Below are positions 1 through 8,908 of a stretch of DNA of 64,000 nucleotides, piece by piece. The first letter of the stretch is position 1; every line of letters begins with the position of its first letter. The position numbers and the translations under genes are program-made. The DNA is taken from contig CABIXY010000002.1 in assembly GCA_902362805.1 (NCBI GenBank), forward strand, positions 248,001-312,000. Reading direction: 5' to 3'. The stretch is from Eubacteriaceae bacterium (GTDB lineage Bacteria > Bacillota > Clostridia > Peptostreptococcales > Anaerovoracaceae). The notes beneath the pieces are model-generated. The model did no database searches and was not told where the DNA came from. It saw nothing but the letters and a program-made list of their open reading frames with translations.

Positions 1-751
1 TGGCATTTCCTTCTTTCTCCAATGGGAGCCGTCGATAGGCCGCGGCAGAACACCATATCAATATGAAGGCGAAAAGCAGATAGGCGAGATATATGAGCAA
101 GGTATCTCCATTGAAAAAAGAACCGTAGCTGCTGCGTTCAAAGCTGACTGGTGAGAGAATGCTGCTGGCCAATGGTGAATTGGCATACCCGAAGAGAAAC
201 GCGTACGTAAATCTATTGATGATGTAAATTGTAATCGGCAGCAAGCCGTTAAAAAACATGGCCAGCAGGATGTGAGTCACGATGCTGCCCGCCACCACTG
301 CTGCCAGGGTTGAAACTGCATAGACAAAAAATGCAGAAATCAGCGTCCGGATAATCCAGGAAGGCAGAGCCTCTGGCCCCAATTCGTAAGCGTCACCGCG
401 CAGCAGAACCGCGTAGCATGCCCCTATGAACAATACGGGCAGAAGTATCATAATAAGACCCGAAAGTACACTGGAGCGGTACAGTTTTTTTCTTGAAAAA
501 GGCATGGCATGCATAGCCGTAGCAGGTGCATTGCCGTGTAAGTAAGAGAAAACTGCGATTGAGGCACAGATTGGCAGAACCATCAGTACGCCCAGGTAGA
601 CGTAGTCGTGATTGGAAAGGGCGTCGTCGGTGAGATAACGCAGGTTCTCATATTTGCTCGATTTTACTATAAGAGGCAGCACACCCTTGATAAAATAGGC
701 GAGAAAAGCTGCAAACGGTATCAGCCAGAATCGCTTTAGATTTCGCTTCAC
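1..751 (-). CDS. ABC-2 type transporter permease, 3' end outside window
   Basis: The reading frame is open from a GTG at 751 to the window edge (250 codons, C-terminus missing). It is preceded by a GGCGG ribosome binding site and lies 16 bp downstream of the ABC ATPase stop. The protein is very hydrophobic, with a basic start (VKRNLKRFW) followed by several membrane spans, and carries HAMPFSRKKLYRSS, a loop typical of ABC-2 permeases of the YtrC/YtrD or bacitracin/GldF-like type. Context (gntR-ATPase-permease) suggests the membrane half of a small exporter or cell-envelope-stress transporter. Substrate unknown. The GTG start is an inference from spacing. Confidence 0.8.
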   Translation of the reverse strand, partial: MKRNLKRFWLIPFAAFLAYFIKGVLPLIVKSSKYENLRYLTDDALSNHDYVYLGVLMVLPICASIAVFSYLHGNAPATAMHAMPFSRKKLYRSSVLSGLIMILLPVLFIGACYAVLLRGDAYELGPEALPSWIIRTLISAFFVYAVSTLAAVVAGSIVTHILLAMFFNGLLPITIYIINRFTYAFLFGYANSPLASSILSPVSFERSSYGSFFNGDTLLIYLAYLLFAFILIWCSAAAYRRLPLEKEGNA

Positions 752-767
752 TAATACCGCCGAAATG

Positions 768-1670
768 TTACAAAAGGATTTCTTTGATTTCATCGTCTTC
801 TCCTCCCAATTCGTAAATAAATATTTCTTCTAATGTCAGTGGCAGCAAATCGAAAAGCAGAGGCTGCTGTGCCTCAATAACCTCCCTGATTCTGGCAGCA
901 CTTTCGTTGATGATTAGGAATTCCACTGAACCCTTGCTCTCCTGGTGTAAGACATGCAAGTTTTTCAGTATGCTGTCAGGACAACCGTCTGGACCGAAAG
1001 AAACCTGTGCTTTGTGCATCTTGCTCTTCATAGCATCCAGTTCTTTCTCCAGCCGCATGCGTCCTTTGCTGATGATGCCGATGGAATCGCAGATGCCTTC
1101 CATCTCGCAGAGGTTGTGAGAAGAGACCAAAACTGTCATCTGTTTTTCCGCTACCTCATCCACAATCAGCTTCCAGACCAATCTCCTAGCTACCGGATCT
1201 AATCCGTCTATGGGTTCATCTAAGAACAAATAGTCTGGCGATGTGGATAGGGACAGGACAAAAGCTGCCTGCTTTTTAATTCCTTTAGAAAAGCTGCGAA
1301 TGCTTTTTTTTCCATCGAGGCCGAAGAGGGCGATCAAATCCATAAATTTCTCTTGGTCCCATCCGTCATAAACATTTTTATAAAAATTCCCCATGTCAAA
1401 GAGGGAAGCGCCGGCAGGAAAATACAGATCGTCAGGAATCAAACTGATTTTCTGTTTAATCTCCTCGTTGTCAAAGACAGGGGTGCCGTCTATTAGAACT
1501 TCACCTTTATCTGGAATTAGCACACCTGTCAACAGTCGTAAAATCGTGGTTTTCCCTGCGCCGTTGGTACCGATCAGACCATAAATTGACCCCTTCTGCA
1601 CGCAAAGGTCTAAATCGATCAGAGCAGGGAGGCCGTCAAAGGCTTTGCTCAAATTTTGTACATGAATCAT
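768..1670 (-). CDS. ABC transporter ATP-binding protein (YtrB-like)
   Basis: This 300 aa protein has a full nucleotide-binding domain: Walker A GTNGAGKTT near residues 34-42, a Q-loop region, a signature reading SKGIKKQ instead of the canonical SGGQ, Walker B YLFLDEP with D-loop and the switch-H in SSHNL. The last ~80 residues are a C-terminal extension common in ABC-2 exporters. It presumably energises the adjacent permease at the cytoplasmic face. The start overlaps the gntR stop by 4 bp (ATGA), so the two are translationally coupled. In B. subtilis, ytrA-B genes have this arrangement and respond to cell-wall antibiotics; a similar role here is inference. Confidence 0.9.
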   Translation of the reverse strand: MIHVQNLSKAFDGLPALIDLDLCVQKGSIYGLIGTNGAGKTTILRLLTGVLIPDKGEVLIDGTPVFDNEEIKQKISLIPDDLYFPAGASLFDMGNFYKNVYDGWDQEKFMDLIALFGLDGKKSIRSFSKGIKKQAAFVLSLSTSPDYLFLDEPIDGLDPVARRLVWKLIVDEVAEKQMTVLVSSHNLCEMEGICDSIGIISKGRMRLEKELDAMKSKMHKAQVSFGPDGCPDSILKNLHVLHQESKGSVEFLIINESAARIREVIEAQQPLLFDLLPLTLEEIFIYELGGEDDEIKEILL

Positions 1671-2044
1671 TTCTTCTCCTCCTCAATTACCTCGATGACG
1701 ATATTTCTTGCTTCTTCATAGCTGAGTCCTAAATATTGCAAGGATTTAAATGCCGAGAGAATTTCTTTTTCAATCTCTTCGATGCGGCGCGGATCAGGTC
1801 TGATCTTGGATTTATCACAGGCAAAGGTGCCCCGACCGGCCGCCGTATAGACAAACCCTTCTCGTTCCAGTTCACGATAAGCTTTTTGAACCGTGTTAGG
1901 ATTTATCGTCAGGTCCTTCGATAACTCTCTGACAGACGGCAGCTTGCTCCCCTGTGCAAGAACGCCGGTCATGATCAGTTCTTTGATGTTGTCTATGACT
2001 TGCTCATAGATGGACTTATGACTAGTCATATCAAGCTGAAACAT
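1667..2044 (-). CDS. GntR family transcriptional regulator, YtrA subfamily
   Basis: A 125 aa protein with an N-terminal winged helix (residues ~10-75; SKLPSVRELSKDLTINPNTVQKAYRELEREG is split over helices 2 and 3) and a short C-terminal helical tail (~45 residues). This size and the absence of a large effector domain are typical of the YtrA subfamily, usually encoded first in an operon with its ABC transporter. I chose the ATG at 2044 because GGAGG lies 6-7 bases upstream; an earlier in-frame ATG at 2068 has no ribosome binding site and lies inside the leader. A perfect inverted repeat at 2071-2093 just upstream suggests negative autoregulation. Confidence 0.9.
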   Translation of the reverse strand: MFQLDMTSHKSIYEQVIDNIKELIMTGVLAQGSKLPSVRELSKDLTINPNTVQKAYRELEREGFVYTAAGRGTFACDKSKIRPDPRRIEEIEKEILSAFKSLQYLGLSYEEARNIVIEVIEEEKK

Positions 2045-2070
2045 ATTTTCGCCTCCTCTCGCTGTCATAA

Positions 2071-2093
2071 GTGTACTATATTAACTAGTACAC
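2071..2093. promoter_or_regulatory. Probable GntR/YtrA operator (perfect inverted repeat)
   Basis: GTGTACTA, 7 bases, TAGTACAC: an 8-bp perfect inverted repeat 27 bases upstream of the gntR start. On the minus strand a TTGACA -35-like hexamer (2094-2099) directly abuts it. YtrA-type regulators bind palindromes of this form, so binding by the adjacent regulator is a natural inference. Confidence 0.75.
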
Positions 2094-2147
2094 TGTCAAC
2101 AGTAATCTTCATTACTTCGGTATATATTGTCATTCTTTCGACAGCCG

Positions 2148-2176
2148 TTTACAAATTTCAACAAAAATGATACAAT
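2148..2176 (+). promoter_or_regulatory. Sigma-A type promoter of sppA
   Basis: TTTACA, a 17-base spacer, TACAAT. It ends 43 bases before the sppA start and lies between divergent transcription units. Confidence 0.6.
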
Positions 2177-2219
2177 GATTATCGTTAGAATTTCAATTAA
2201 TTGAAGGAGTATTGAAGAG

Positions 2220-3281
2220 ATGTATGATGACAAAAATCAGGGACAGGAAAATCAGCAGGTGAATACCTACGATCCTGACCAGCTATATAAGAACAAATCG
2301 GGAAAAACTGGTTTTAGCAGTTGGAAAAAAGGCTTGATCATATTTTTAATTATTGCGGTCGTGATTGTGATTCTCGGTGTCAGCTGCAACATGGGTGTCA
2401 GCGGAATGCTGGGAACGACAGAAGATGACTATGACTATAACAGTGACTATATAGGCGTTTTATCCATAAACGGAACGATTACAGAGGAGGGCAGTTCGAC
2501 AGATACATATAATCAGCAATGGCTTTTGTCTCGTGTCAAACAGATGAAAGCAGATTCGTACAATCAGGGACTGATTCTCAGTATTGATACGCCGGGAGGC
2601 AGTGTTTATGCTACAGATGAGTTATATCTGCAGATCAAAGAATACGCAGAAGAAACTGGAAGACCGGTATATACATACATGAAATCCACTGCGGCTTCCG
2701 GCGGGTACTATATTGCTGCCGCCAGTGACAAGATTTTTGCTAATAGAAATACCCTTACAGGATCCATCGGCGTGACGATTGGAACGGTATACGATATTTC
2801 AGGCTTTCTAGAAAAGATGGGTGTGAAGACGGTGACAATCACCTCGGGCAATAACAAAGCCATGGGCAGTTCTGTAAATCCATTGACCAAGGAACAGAAA
2901 GAGATCTATCAGAGCATCGTGGATGAGTCCTATGAACAATTTGTCAGTGTTGTAGCTGAAGGGCGCAAGATGAAGATCTCAGAAATCAAAAAACTGGCGG
3001 ATGGCCGCATCTATACAGCAAAACAGGCAGAAGAAAACGGTCTGATTGATCAAGTAGGCACTTTTGAGGAGGCTGTCAGGGATATGCGTGCTACCTATGA
3101 ACTGGATGACTGTGACCTGCAGACCATGGAATATAAACCGAAGACTTCATTTTTATCTTGGTTGGAAAGTAAGACTTCCACCGGCGAGAGCAGCGCTAAA
3201 TCCGAATATGATCAGCTGATGAAGCTGATGGAAGAGAACAATCAGTTTACGGTGACATACCTGTCACCGATACAGAAATAG
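2220..3281 (+). CDS. sppA: Signal peptide peptidase SppA
   Basis: This 353 aa membrane-anchored serine protease (S49, Clp/crotonase fold) degrades released signal peptides at the membrane. A cytosolic head of ~37 residues is followed by one transmembrane segment (~38-58) and an external catalytic domain. Ser160 in the AASGGYY motif and Lys213 (SGNNKAMGSS) are 53 residues apart, almost the spacing of the Ser-Lys dyad in B. subtilis SppA. The oxyanion-hole glycines are in DTPGGSV (~128-129) and GSIGVTIG follows. The length matches Gram-positive SppA rather than the double-length E. coli form. GGAG precedes the ATG. It probably shares a transcript with the zinc-ribbon gene 11 bases downstream. 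Confidence 0.93.
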   Translation: MYDDKNQGQENQQVNTYDPDQLYKNKSGKTGFSSWKKGLIIFLIIAVVIVILGVSCNMGVSGMLGTTEDDYDYNSDYIGVLSINGTITEEGSSTDTYNQQWLLSRVKQMKADSYNQGLILSIDTPGGSVYATDELYLQIKEYAEETGRPVYTYMKSTAASGGYYIAAASDKIFANRNTLTGSIGVTIGTVYDISGFLEKMGVKTVTITSGNNKAMGSSVNPLTKEQKEIYQSIVDESYEQFVSVVAEGRKMKISEIKKLADGRIYTAKQAEENGLIDQVGTFEEAVRDMRATYELDDCDLQTMEYKPKTSFLSWLESKTSTGESSAKSEYDQLMKLMEENNQFTVTYLSPIQK

Positions 3282-3292
3282 GAGGGATTGAG

Positions 3293-3484
3293 ATGACCTG
3301 GGGTGCATTTTATATGTATTATCAGTGCCCGCAGTGCGGGAAGAAATTCAAATATGCCATTGACCTGCTGGATGTTGCAGGGGAACGATTTGGCCAATGT
3401 CCAGAATGTAAGCTTGCGGGGACTTTCATCAAAGAAGGACCCAATACACCGGACAGCTTAGAATACGAAGAAGTTGATGATTAA
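3293..3484 (+). CDS. Small zinc-ribbon protein
   Basis: A 63 aa protein with two CPxC knuckles (CPQC at ~14-17 and CPEC at ~37-40), a classic zinc ribbon, and an acidic tail (EYEEVDD). AGGAGG precedes the ATG at 3293. It follows sppA by 11 bases and is closed by a terminator, so it is probably co-transcribed with it. No function can be assigned. The in-frame ATG at 3314 would shorten it by 7 residues without losing the ribbon. Confidence 0.75.
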   Translation: MTWGAFYMYYQCPQCGKKFKYAIDLLDVAGERFGQCPECKLAGTFIKEGPNTPDSLEYEEVDD

Positions 3485-3485
3485 T

Positions 3486-3524
3486 AAAATGCACTGAAAC
3501 CAGTCTGGCTTCAGTGCATTTTTT
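3486..3524 (+). terminator. Intrinsic terminator of sppA operon
   Basis: Stem AATGCACTGAA / TTCAGTGCATT followed by six T. The opposite strand also has a short T-run, so it may also serve the convergent transglutaminase gene ending at 3531. Confidence 0.85.
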
Positions 3525-3530
3525 AATTGG

Positions 3531-5807
3531 TTATACTAACTCTTCCGTGTCTGTCTTGTCTTTTGTATTGACATTATCGTCTGTCTCTGTGTCTTCTTTC
3601 GTTTTTACATCTGCATCCTTAGCAGGCTGCTGATTGTCGACATCTTTCTCTTTCTTGTCATCTGTAGTCCCGTCGTCGGTGTCGGTATTGTCGTCCTGAT
3701 CTGGTTCGTCTTCATCGACGATAGGTTGTGGATCTGGATTGAACAGCAGGGACCAGGTGGTTTCGTCGATGACACCTGATGGATCAATATTGTATTCTGT
3801 CTGGAACAATTCTACGGCAGCTTTCATTTCGCTGTCAAAGATTCCATCTTCTGTACCATTATAGTAACCCATCTCGCGCAGTCGCTTTTGCGCCGCCTGA
3901 TTGTAATCACGATACGGATCGGCGTTATTTCCCATGGTGAGCTGATATTTGAAGCTATTAGGATCTAACTCGAAGACCACATTGTAAGTGCTGGTCACAG
4001 GATTCATGGAATAGGATTTCAGAGTCGTCAATTTCTTACCCTTTGTATTGTAGAATCCGCCGACCTTGTAACCGATATCTGGCCGGAAGAAAGTTCTCAG
4101 CTTATATTTGTTGGCTTTCGTATAAGTGATATAAATATATCCGTTTTCTCCAGCAGAAATGGTCGTGTTGCGTTTATTGGCATAGATTTTAACCTCCTGC
4201 AGCTGATTTCCTTCAGTGAGTACGGAGGTTAGTTTTTTGCAATTCCTCAGGTCTATCGTTGTCACCTGATTGTTTTGAATCTCAACTTTCCTCATCTCCG
4301 TGTTGTTCTTTAAATTTAGAGATGTGAGGTTATTATCGTTGAGATAGAGGTACTTCATTTTACTAAAGCCAGAAAAATCTGCGGCGCCATTCAGACCGAA
4401 CCCGTTCCATCTGATGCGCGCAATTTTCCCTTTGCCATCACCATAAAAATTGTTGATGACACCGTCGCCCCAAGTTTTTTTATCGGATTTGACGTAGTCT
4501 TTGTTCAAAAGTTTTCCATTGGTCGTACCGCCTGCTCTCGTCTCCAGGAAGGAAGTCAGTTTGCTGATTTCATTGCTGTCGGATACTAAATAACCTACGA
4601 AATTATTTCTGTATACATCGAAAGAAATATGGGATACGGCAAATTGTTCTTTCGAAGGATCGAAATAAGTGTAATTGGTAACACCATAATATTGCCATGC
4701 ATTGGTGGTTCTGTTCCATCTGTTGTTCGTACCAGTAGTCGGATCGACAAAAATCCATCTACCGTTGACATAGGATTCTGCCCACCAGTGGTCTCTCGTC
4801 GTAGGATCGCCTTCTGTGTTCCAATTATACGTTGGAGAAGCGGCTCGATGACCGTAGACTAACCGGGTAGGGATACCTTGCGCCCTTGCTAAGGCAAGAT
4901 AGATTCCGGAAAACCCTTGACAAGTGGTTGCGACGCGCCCCTGATTATCGCTGTTATCACTAGCGATTTTATTTTCGCGATGATACATGTTCTGATAAGG
5001 ATTTGCGTATTGATAGGAATGCGTGGAAAAAGCAACCGTGTCATAATAGAAGTTTCCGGCCGCGTATTCATAAATTTTGATCAGTTTATCGTAATCGTTG
5101 TAGGCGCCGGCGGTGATTTTGTCAGATAATCGCTTCATATAGCTGACTTTCTCATCATTCATCTCCTCCCTGACATTCGTCTTAGGGTTGACGAATAGGA
5201 AACGGACATCTTCCAGTGTCTTGTCCAAATATTCACTGGGAGCAAGTCCACTGTTTTTCTGCACGTAGTCGTTTTCTTTGATGATGTCGTCATATCTTGG
5301 AATTGACGGAATACCATCTTCCATGATGATTGGGAGATTCTTGTACAGAGCGCCTTTGCTCGGTAAGGTCTCATAGGTATCAGAACTGTTTTTTAGCTGT
5401 GATATATACAAAAAATATTCCCCGTCGGGAACCGGCGTATCGGCAAAGTCTATCGTATACTCAAATCCGTAAATGGATTTTCCCATAGAAGAACTGCCCA
5501 TATATTGTGCTGTAACGTATATGCCGAGATCGACGACTTCCGTCTTTGGATTGACGCCGTAGAGTGCAACTCGAAACTGTACGGAAGGCACTACTGTCCG
5601 CAGTTTGATATGCAGCTTGCTGCCATCCACAGTGCCTCTACAGTACTCACTGGTAGAAGTATCACTGGAACTGAACGTGTTGGTCTTTGCAGGTGGATCA
5701 ACTTCTTGAATTGCAGCAAAGGCAGCATCAAACGGGATACAGGTTATAAATAGTGCTAGTACCAATATGATTGCTGCAGATGATATTCTGTTTCGTTTTA
5801 AATTCAT
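3531..5807 (-). CDS. Secreted transglutaminase-like protein with LRR and peptidoglycan-binding domain
   Basis: The 758 aa protein starts with a signal peptide (cleavage after ~AFA, residue 31). The transglutaminase-core triad is visible: Cys296 (TTCQGFSG), His340 (DHWWAES) and Asp355 (IFVDPTTG). Residues ~455-540 hold leucine-rich-like repeats (LYLNDNNLTSL, VEIQNNQVTTI). Around 640-700 lies a PG_binding_1 type repeat (AQKRLREMGYYNG...ELFQTEYNIDPSG). The last ~60 residues are Asp/Thr/Lys-rich with no LPxTG. It is probably a cell-wall-associated cysteine protease or crosslinking enzyme; the true reaction cannot be told from sequence. Monocistronic, no obvious operon partners. ATG 5807 is preceded by AAGGGAAGG. 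Confidence 0.85.
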   Translation of the reverse strand: MNLKRNRISSAAIILVLALFITCIPFDAAFAAIQEVDPPAKTNTFSSSDTSTSEYCRGTVDGSKLHIKLRTVVPSVQFRVALYGVNPKTEVVDLGIYVTAQYMGSSSMGKSIYGFEYTIDFADTPVPDGEYFLYISQLKNSSDTYETLPSKGALYKNLPIIMEDGIPSIPRYDDIIKENDYVQKNSGLAPSEYLDKTLEDVRFLFVNPKTNVREEMNDEKVSYMKRLSDKITAGAYNDYDKLIKIYEYAAGNFYYDTVAFSTHSYQYANPYQNMYHRENKIASDNSDNQGRVATTCQGFSGIYLALARAQGIPTRLVYGHRAASPTYNWNTEGDPTTRDHWWAESYVNGRWIFVDPTTGTNNRWNRTTNAWQYYGVTNYTYFDPSKEQFAVSHISFDVYRNNFVGYLVSDSNEISKLTSFLETRAGGTTNGKLLNKDYVKSDKKTWGDGVINNFYGDGKGKIARIRWNGFGLNGAADFSGFSKMKYLYLNDNNLTSLNLKNNTEMRKVEIQNNQVTTIDLRNCKKLTSVLTEGNQLQEVKIYANKRNTTISAGENGYIYITYTKANKYKLRTFFRPDIGYKVGGFYNTKGKKLTTLKSYSMNPVTSTYNVVFELDPNSFKYQLTMGNNADPYRDYNQAAQKRLREMGYYNGTEDGIFDSEMKAAVELFQTEYNIDPSGVIDETTWSLLFNPDPQPIVDEDEPDQDDNTDTDDGTTDDKKEKDVDNQQPAKDADVKTKEDTETDDNVNTKDKTDTEELV

Positions 5808-5892
5808 TTCCTTCCCTTTCCTAAAAAAATTTCACTCATTTATTATTTTAAACAAAAACTGTTATAAATACAACAGGAAAAAAATTTTGAAT

Positions 5893-5932
5893 AAAAAAAC
5901 ACCTCACACTGAATTTCCAGGTGAAGTGTTTT
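5893..5932 (-). terminator. Intrinsic terminator of the ATP-grasp gene
   Basis: On the minus strand AAAACACTTCAC pairs with GTGAGGTGTTTT (one mismatch), followed by a T-run, 35 bases after the ATP-grasp stop. Confidence 0.75.
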
Positions 5933-5966
5933 CTTAAACAAACTATTTCAATGCCTTTTTACAGAA

Positions 5967-8378
5967 CTATTTTTTTGTATAGTGTGTAACGTTGTATTTC
6001 TTTCTCTTTTGTTCTAACTTATACAGCAGATAATCGTTTGTCAGCGGGGTGAATTTTTCAATCTTTGGATAACCCGGCGCACGGTTGATTTCTGGCAGCT
6101 TCATGCCATCTTCTGAAATTGCCACATCGAAACCCAGATATTCTAATTGTGGCATTGCGTAACTGAGATCGATGACGCCTTGTTTTACGATATCCCAATT
6201 TGGCAGGATTCCTTCAATCAACTCTCCCGTATCGGGGTGATGAGAACACGGCAGAATGTTATTTTCGGTAATGATCTTACCATTGTGGAATCTTCCTGTG
6301 TCAATGTCCACTTGAACGAACATACCGCCTGCGCCCATGTTATCGACAGCGCCTGTTTTGGAGGAGCCGAAGCGCATGTATGCGTTGCCGATTACAGGTG
6401 TTTTGCCATCTTTTTTGAAGACGATGATTCTCAGCGTGTTCACTGCGCCGTCATAAATTTTCTTAAGTGAAGAATGCATCTGAATGTACTCTGTAATCAA
6501 ATACTGACTTTCCTCGTTGTTGAGTATTTCGTATACTTCTTCTTTCGAACTCTCTTTGTGATTTAAATAATATTTTCCGTTATGATACGAAAACTTATAA
6601 AATCCCTCGCCTTGTGAACCTCTTTGCGGCTTACAGGCTAAGACGCCTACTTGTTCCACCAATCTGAATATGGATTCAAAATCTGTTCCGAATCCTTCAG
6701 GACAGTCCATCAGCGGAATGATACGCTTCTGTCCGTTTCTGACTGAGATGTGATAATAATATTGCGGGAAGAATTGATTATACTCACTGCAGATATATTT
6801 AACGGTAATTTTATCTTCCAGCCATACTCTGTATTTGTTATTGATATGCCGCAGATATCGATAGTCGTAGTCAGAAATGAAATCCTTGTAATTCTCCTCG
6901 TTGATTCCATATTGCTCTAAGCGGTAGGACAAGAAGCCATGGCGATATGCCCAGCGTTTCTCTTTGAGGGAAACACCGTTTCTGGAGAATAAATCGTCAC
7001 GCATGGTAATGTGCCACCATTTGTATATGAGAGGGCGCATCTTCGGAGGGCATAAGAATCTGGTTAAGCGAATCCACATAAATGTATTTGATTTTTTCTT
7101 GAAATTCTTTTTCTTATTTTCCCACTTCGCAGCTTCTTTTTTCTTGAGGTCTACCTTCAGCTTTAGATAATCGGTCATTTCTTGGTTGAAACCGACCACC
7201 TGCGGGTAACTTGGATGTGCAGCAAAGTCGATCATTTTGATTCCATCGTCGGTGAGAATCGCATCGATACCCATATATTCAATCTGTGGTATGAACTTTC
7301 CGATTCTTTCCACGAGATCTAAAATCTCTTTCCAATGGTCGATTTGACCTTTCAGCGGAACATTTGTCGTCGGGTGTACAGTTAAGTCTGTAATCGTGTT
7401 GCCCTGCAGCTGCTTGCCACCGTTGAAAGTTCCGTCCTCCAGAGAAATAGGGATGAAAACTCTTCTTGTCACTTTTTGCGGCTGTCCCTGCAAAGGCAGA
7501 ACGACTTCGCTTTCCATAAAGTTTCTTCCGATGGTATCATCATCCTGTTCAATCTCCGTGTCCTTTGTCTGCATGTCAGATTTTGAATCCAAATCTTCTT
7601 CGTTGCCCATGGACGTAGTGCCCTCGGTATTAAAAAACTCGTGATTGCTGTATTGTTTAGAGGCGTTGATGCTGAGATAAGCCTGTCCTACTTTTGGATT
7701 ATCTCCATACTTATTATATACGATCAGTTTCAGATAGTTTGCATTGCCCGGTTCAATTGCTTTGAGCGCCTGGCCGCATTCGACGTGTTCCATAATCACC
7801 AGAATGCCAAGACTGTCGATAATCTTGTTGATCAGCTCTTCGTCGGTGACATTCTCGTCGTCGATGGTGTATTGACCATTTTCATAGGCGATTGTAATAA
7901 AGTTGGTACCCAGTGTCTTTGCGACAGATAATTTTCCCTTATCCTGAATGAGCTGCAGAATGCTTTCATAGGTATCCTCATATTCGTCAGGGCAATCCAG
8001 CAATTTAATAATCTGTACGTCAGAGTCGCGCTTATAGAGCTGAAAATACTGTTTAGGGAGATACTCCGCAAAAGGTTTCAGCACATCCCGCGTGGTCACT
8101 CTGTCGTTAATCCACTTTCTAAAGATATCGTTGACAGGGAAAATGTGACAATAATCATACAGCGAAATGAAGTCCTTACAGTTCTCGTCATTGATGCCGT
8201 ATCTTTCAACAACGGAAGGCAGAAATCCGTGTTTGTATGCCCATTTCTTTTCTCTGTCAGTGTAGTCCTTATTGTATTTCTCGTCATATTGTTTTGCATT
8301 GAGCCACCATCTGGCTTTACCGCCGTAGAAGCCGTTGATACGCATATGCATTATTTTAAACTTTCGTAATAAACTCAT
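5967..8378 (-). CDS. Tandem ATP-grasp protein (sugar-transfer-associated type), two homologous halves
   Basis: The 803 aa protein contains two copies of one ~390-residue unit. Shared marks are K(R)WAYKHGFL, YGIN(D/E)EN, KDFIS.YDY, LLDCP/LMDCP, IEYMGID/LEYLGFD and H(P)SYP/APGYP. The C-terminal half has a complete ATP-grasp signature (KPQRGSQGEGF phosphate loop, TLRIIVF, and the metal motif EINRAPGYP). The N-terminal half lacks the glycine loop (AKTLGTNFI) and has IDFAAHPSY where E.N should be, so it is probably catalytically dead. Families of this type are linked to polysaccharide or capsule modification (carboxylate-amine ligation); substrate unknown. No glycan genes flank it. The start at 8378 is set by AGGAGG; an upstream in-frame ATG (8453) lacks one. 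Confidence 0.8.
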   Translation of the reverse strand: MSLLRKFKIMHMRINGFYGGKARWWLNAKQYDEKYNKDYTDREKKWAYKHGFLPSVVERYGINDENCKDFISLYDYCHIFPVNDIFRKWINDRVTTRDVLKPFAEYLPKQYFQLYKRDSDVQIIKLLDCPDEYEDTYESILQLIQDKGKLSVAKTLGTNFITIAYENGQYTIDDENVTDEELINKIIDSLGILVIMEHVECGQALKAIEPGNANYLKLIVYNKYGDNPKVGQAYLSINASKQYSNHEFFNTEGTTSMGNEEDLDSKSDMQTKDTEIEQDDDTIGRNFMESEVVLPLQGQPQKVTRRVFIPISLEDGTFNGGKQLQGNTITDLTVHPTTNVPLKGQIDHWKEILDLVERIGKFIPQIEYMGIDAILTDDGIKMIDFAAHPSYPQVVGFNQEMTDYLKLKVDLKKKEAAKWENKKKNFKKKSNTFMWIRLTRFLCPPKMRPLIYKWWHITMRDDLFSRNGVSLKEKRWAYRHGFLSYRLEQYGINEENYKDFISDYDYRYLRHINNKYRVWLEDKITVKYICSEYNQFFPQYYYHISVRNGQKRIIPLMDCPEGFGTDFESIFRLVEQVGVLACKPQRGSQGEGFYKFSYHNGKYYLNHKESSKEEVYEILNNEESQYLITEYIQMHSSLKKIYDGAVNTLRIIVFKKDGKTPVIGNAYMRFGSSKTGAVDNMGAGGMFVQVDIDTGRFHNGKIITENNILPCSHHPDTGELIEGILPNWDIVKQGVIDLSYAMPQLEYLGFDVAISEDGMKLPEINRAPGYPKIEKFTPLTNDYLLYKLEQKRKKYNVTHYTKK

Positions 8379-8475
8379 AAATTGCCTCCTGTGTATTGTT
8401 CCTGTCTTATAGACGAACATAGCTATTATACAATGTTTTGAGGAGAAAAGCAATAAAAATGTAAAGCAAAAATCC

Positions 8476-8504
8476 TTGACAGCCGGAGAAATATATGATA
8501 AAGT
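8476..8504 (+). promoter_or_regulatory. Sigma-A type promoter of ylxM-ffh
   Basis: TTGACA, 17-base spacer, TAAAGT, 43 bases before the ylxM start. Confidence 0.7.
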
Positions 8505-8547
8505 ATCATGGTGTTAAGGAATTTTGCTTAACAGAAGAGGGAAAAAG

Positions 8548-8907
8548 ATGATGGACAGTATTACAGAAGCAAGTCTCTTATATGATTTTTACGGGCAGCT
8601 TCTCACCAAGCGAAAGCAAGAGGTGATGGAACTCTATCACGAGGAGAACCTCTCTCTGGCAGAGATTGCCGAAGAATTCGGCATTTCCAGGGCGGCAGTC
8701 CACGATTCGCTGAAATCCGCAGAGAAATCTCTCAAGGAATACGAAGCCAAACTGGGACTGGTGTCAAAGCTGATGCACTCCAACGAGGCCATAGCCAAGA
8801 TTGATGCGATGCTTTGCGAACTGTCCCAAAAATATAGAGAAAATCAAGAATTAGTAGATGGATTAGAAGAGATTAAGTCCGTTATCGACGGACTGGAAAG
8901 GCTGTAG
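8548..8907 (+). CDS. ylxM: YlxM, SRP-associated helix-turn-helix protein
   Basis: A 119 aa protein of the UPF0122/YlxM family. It has a sigma-70 region-4-like HTH (SLAEIAEEFGISRAAVHDSLKSAE, ~33-56) followed by a coiled-coil tail. In Bacillus and Streptococcus, YlxM binds SRP components and stimulates FtsY/Ffh GTP turnover rather than acting as a transcription factor. It is immediately upstream of ffh (one base between stop and ATG), as in most Firmicutes. The start at 8548 is chosen for AGAGGG seven bases upstream; ATG 8551 is an equally possible start, while the upstream in-frame start at 8524 has no ribosome binding site. Confidence 0.9.
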   Translation: MMDSITEASLLYDFYGQLLTKRKQEVMELYHEENLSLAEIAEEFGISRAAVHDSLKSAEKSLKEYEAKLGLVSKLMHSNEAIAKIDAMLCELSQKYRENQELVDGLEEIKSVIDGLERL

Positions 8908-8908
8908 C

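Noticed and set aside
8524..8548. Longer ylxM start
   Set aside because: The start at 8524 lacks a ribosome binding site, while AGAGGG is correctly placed for 8548.
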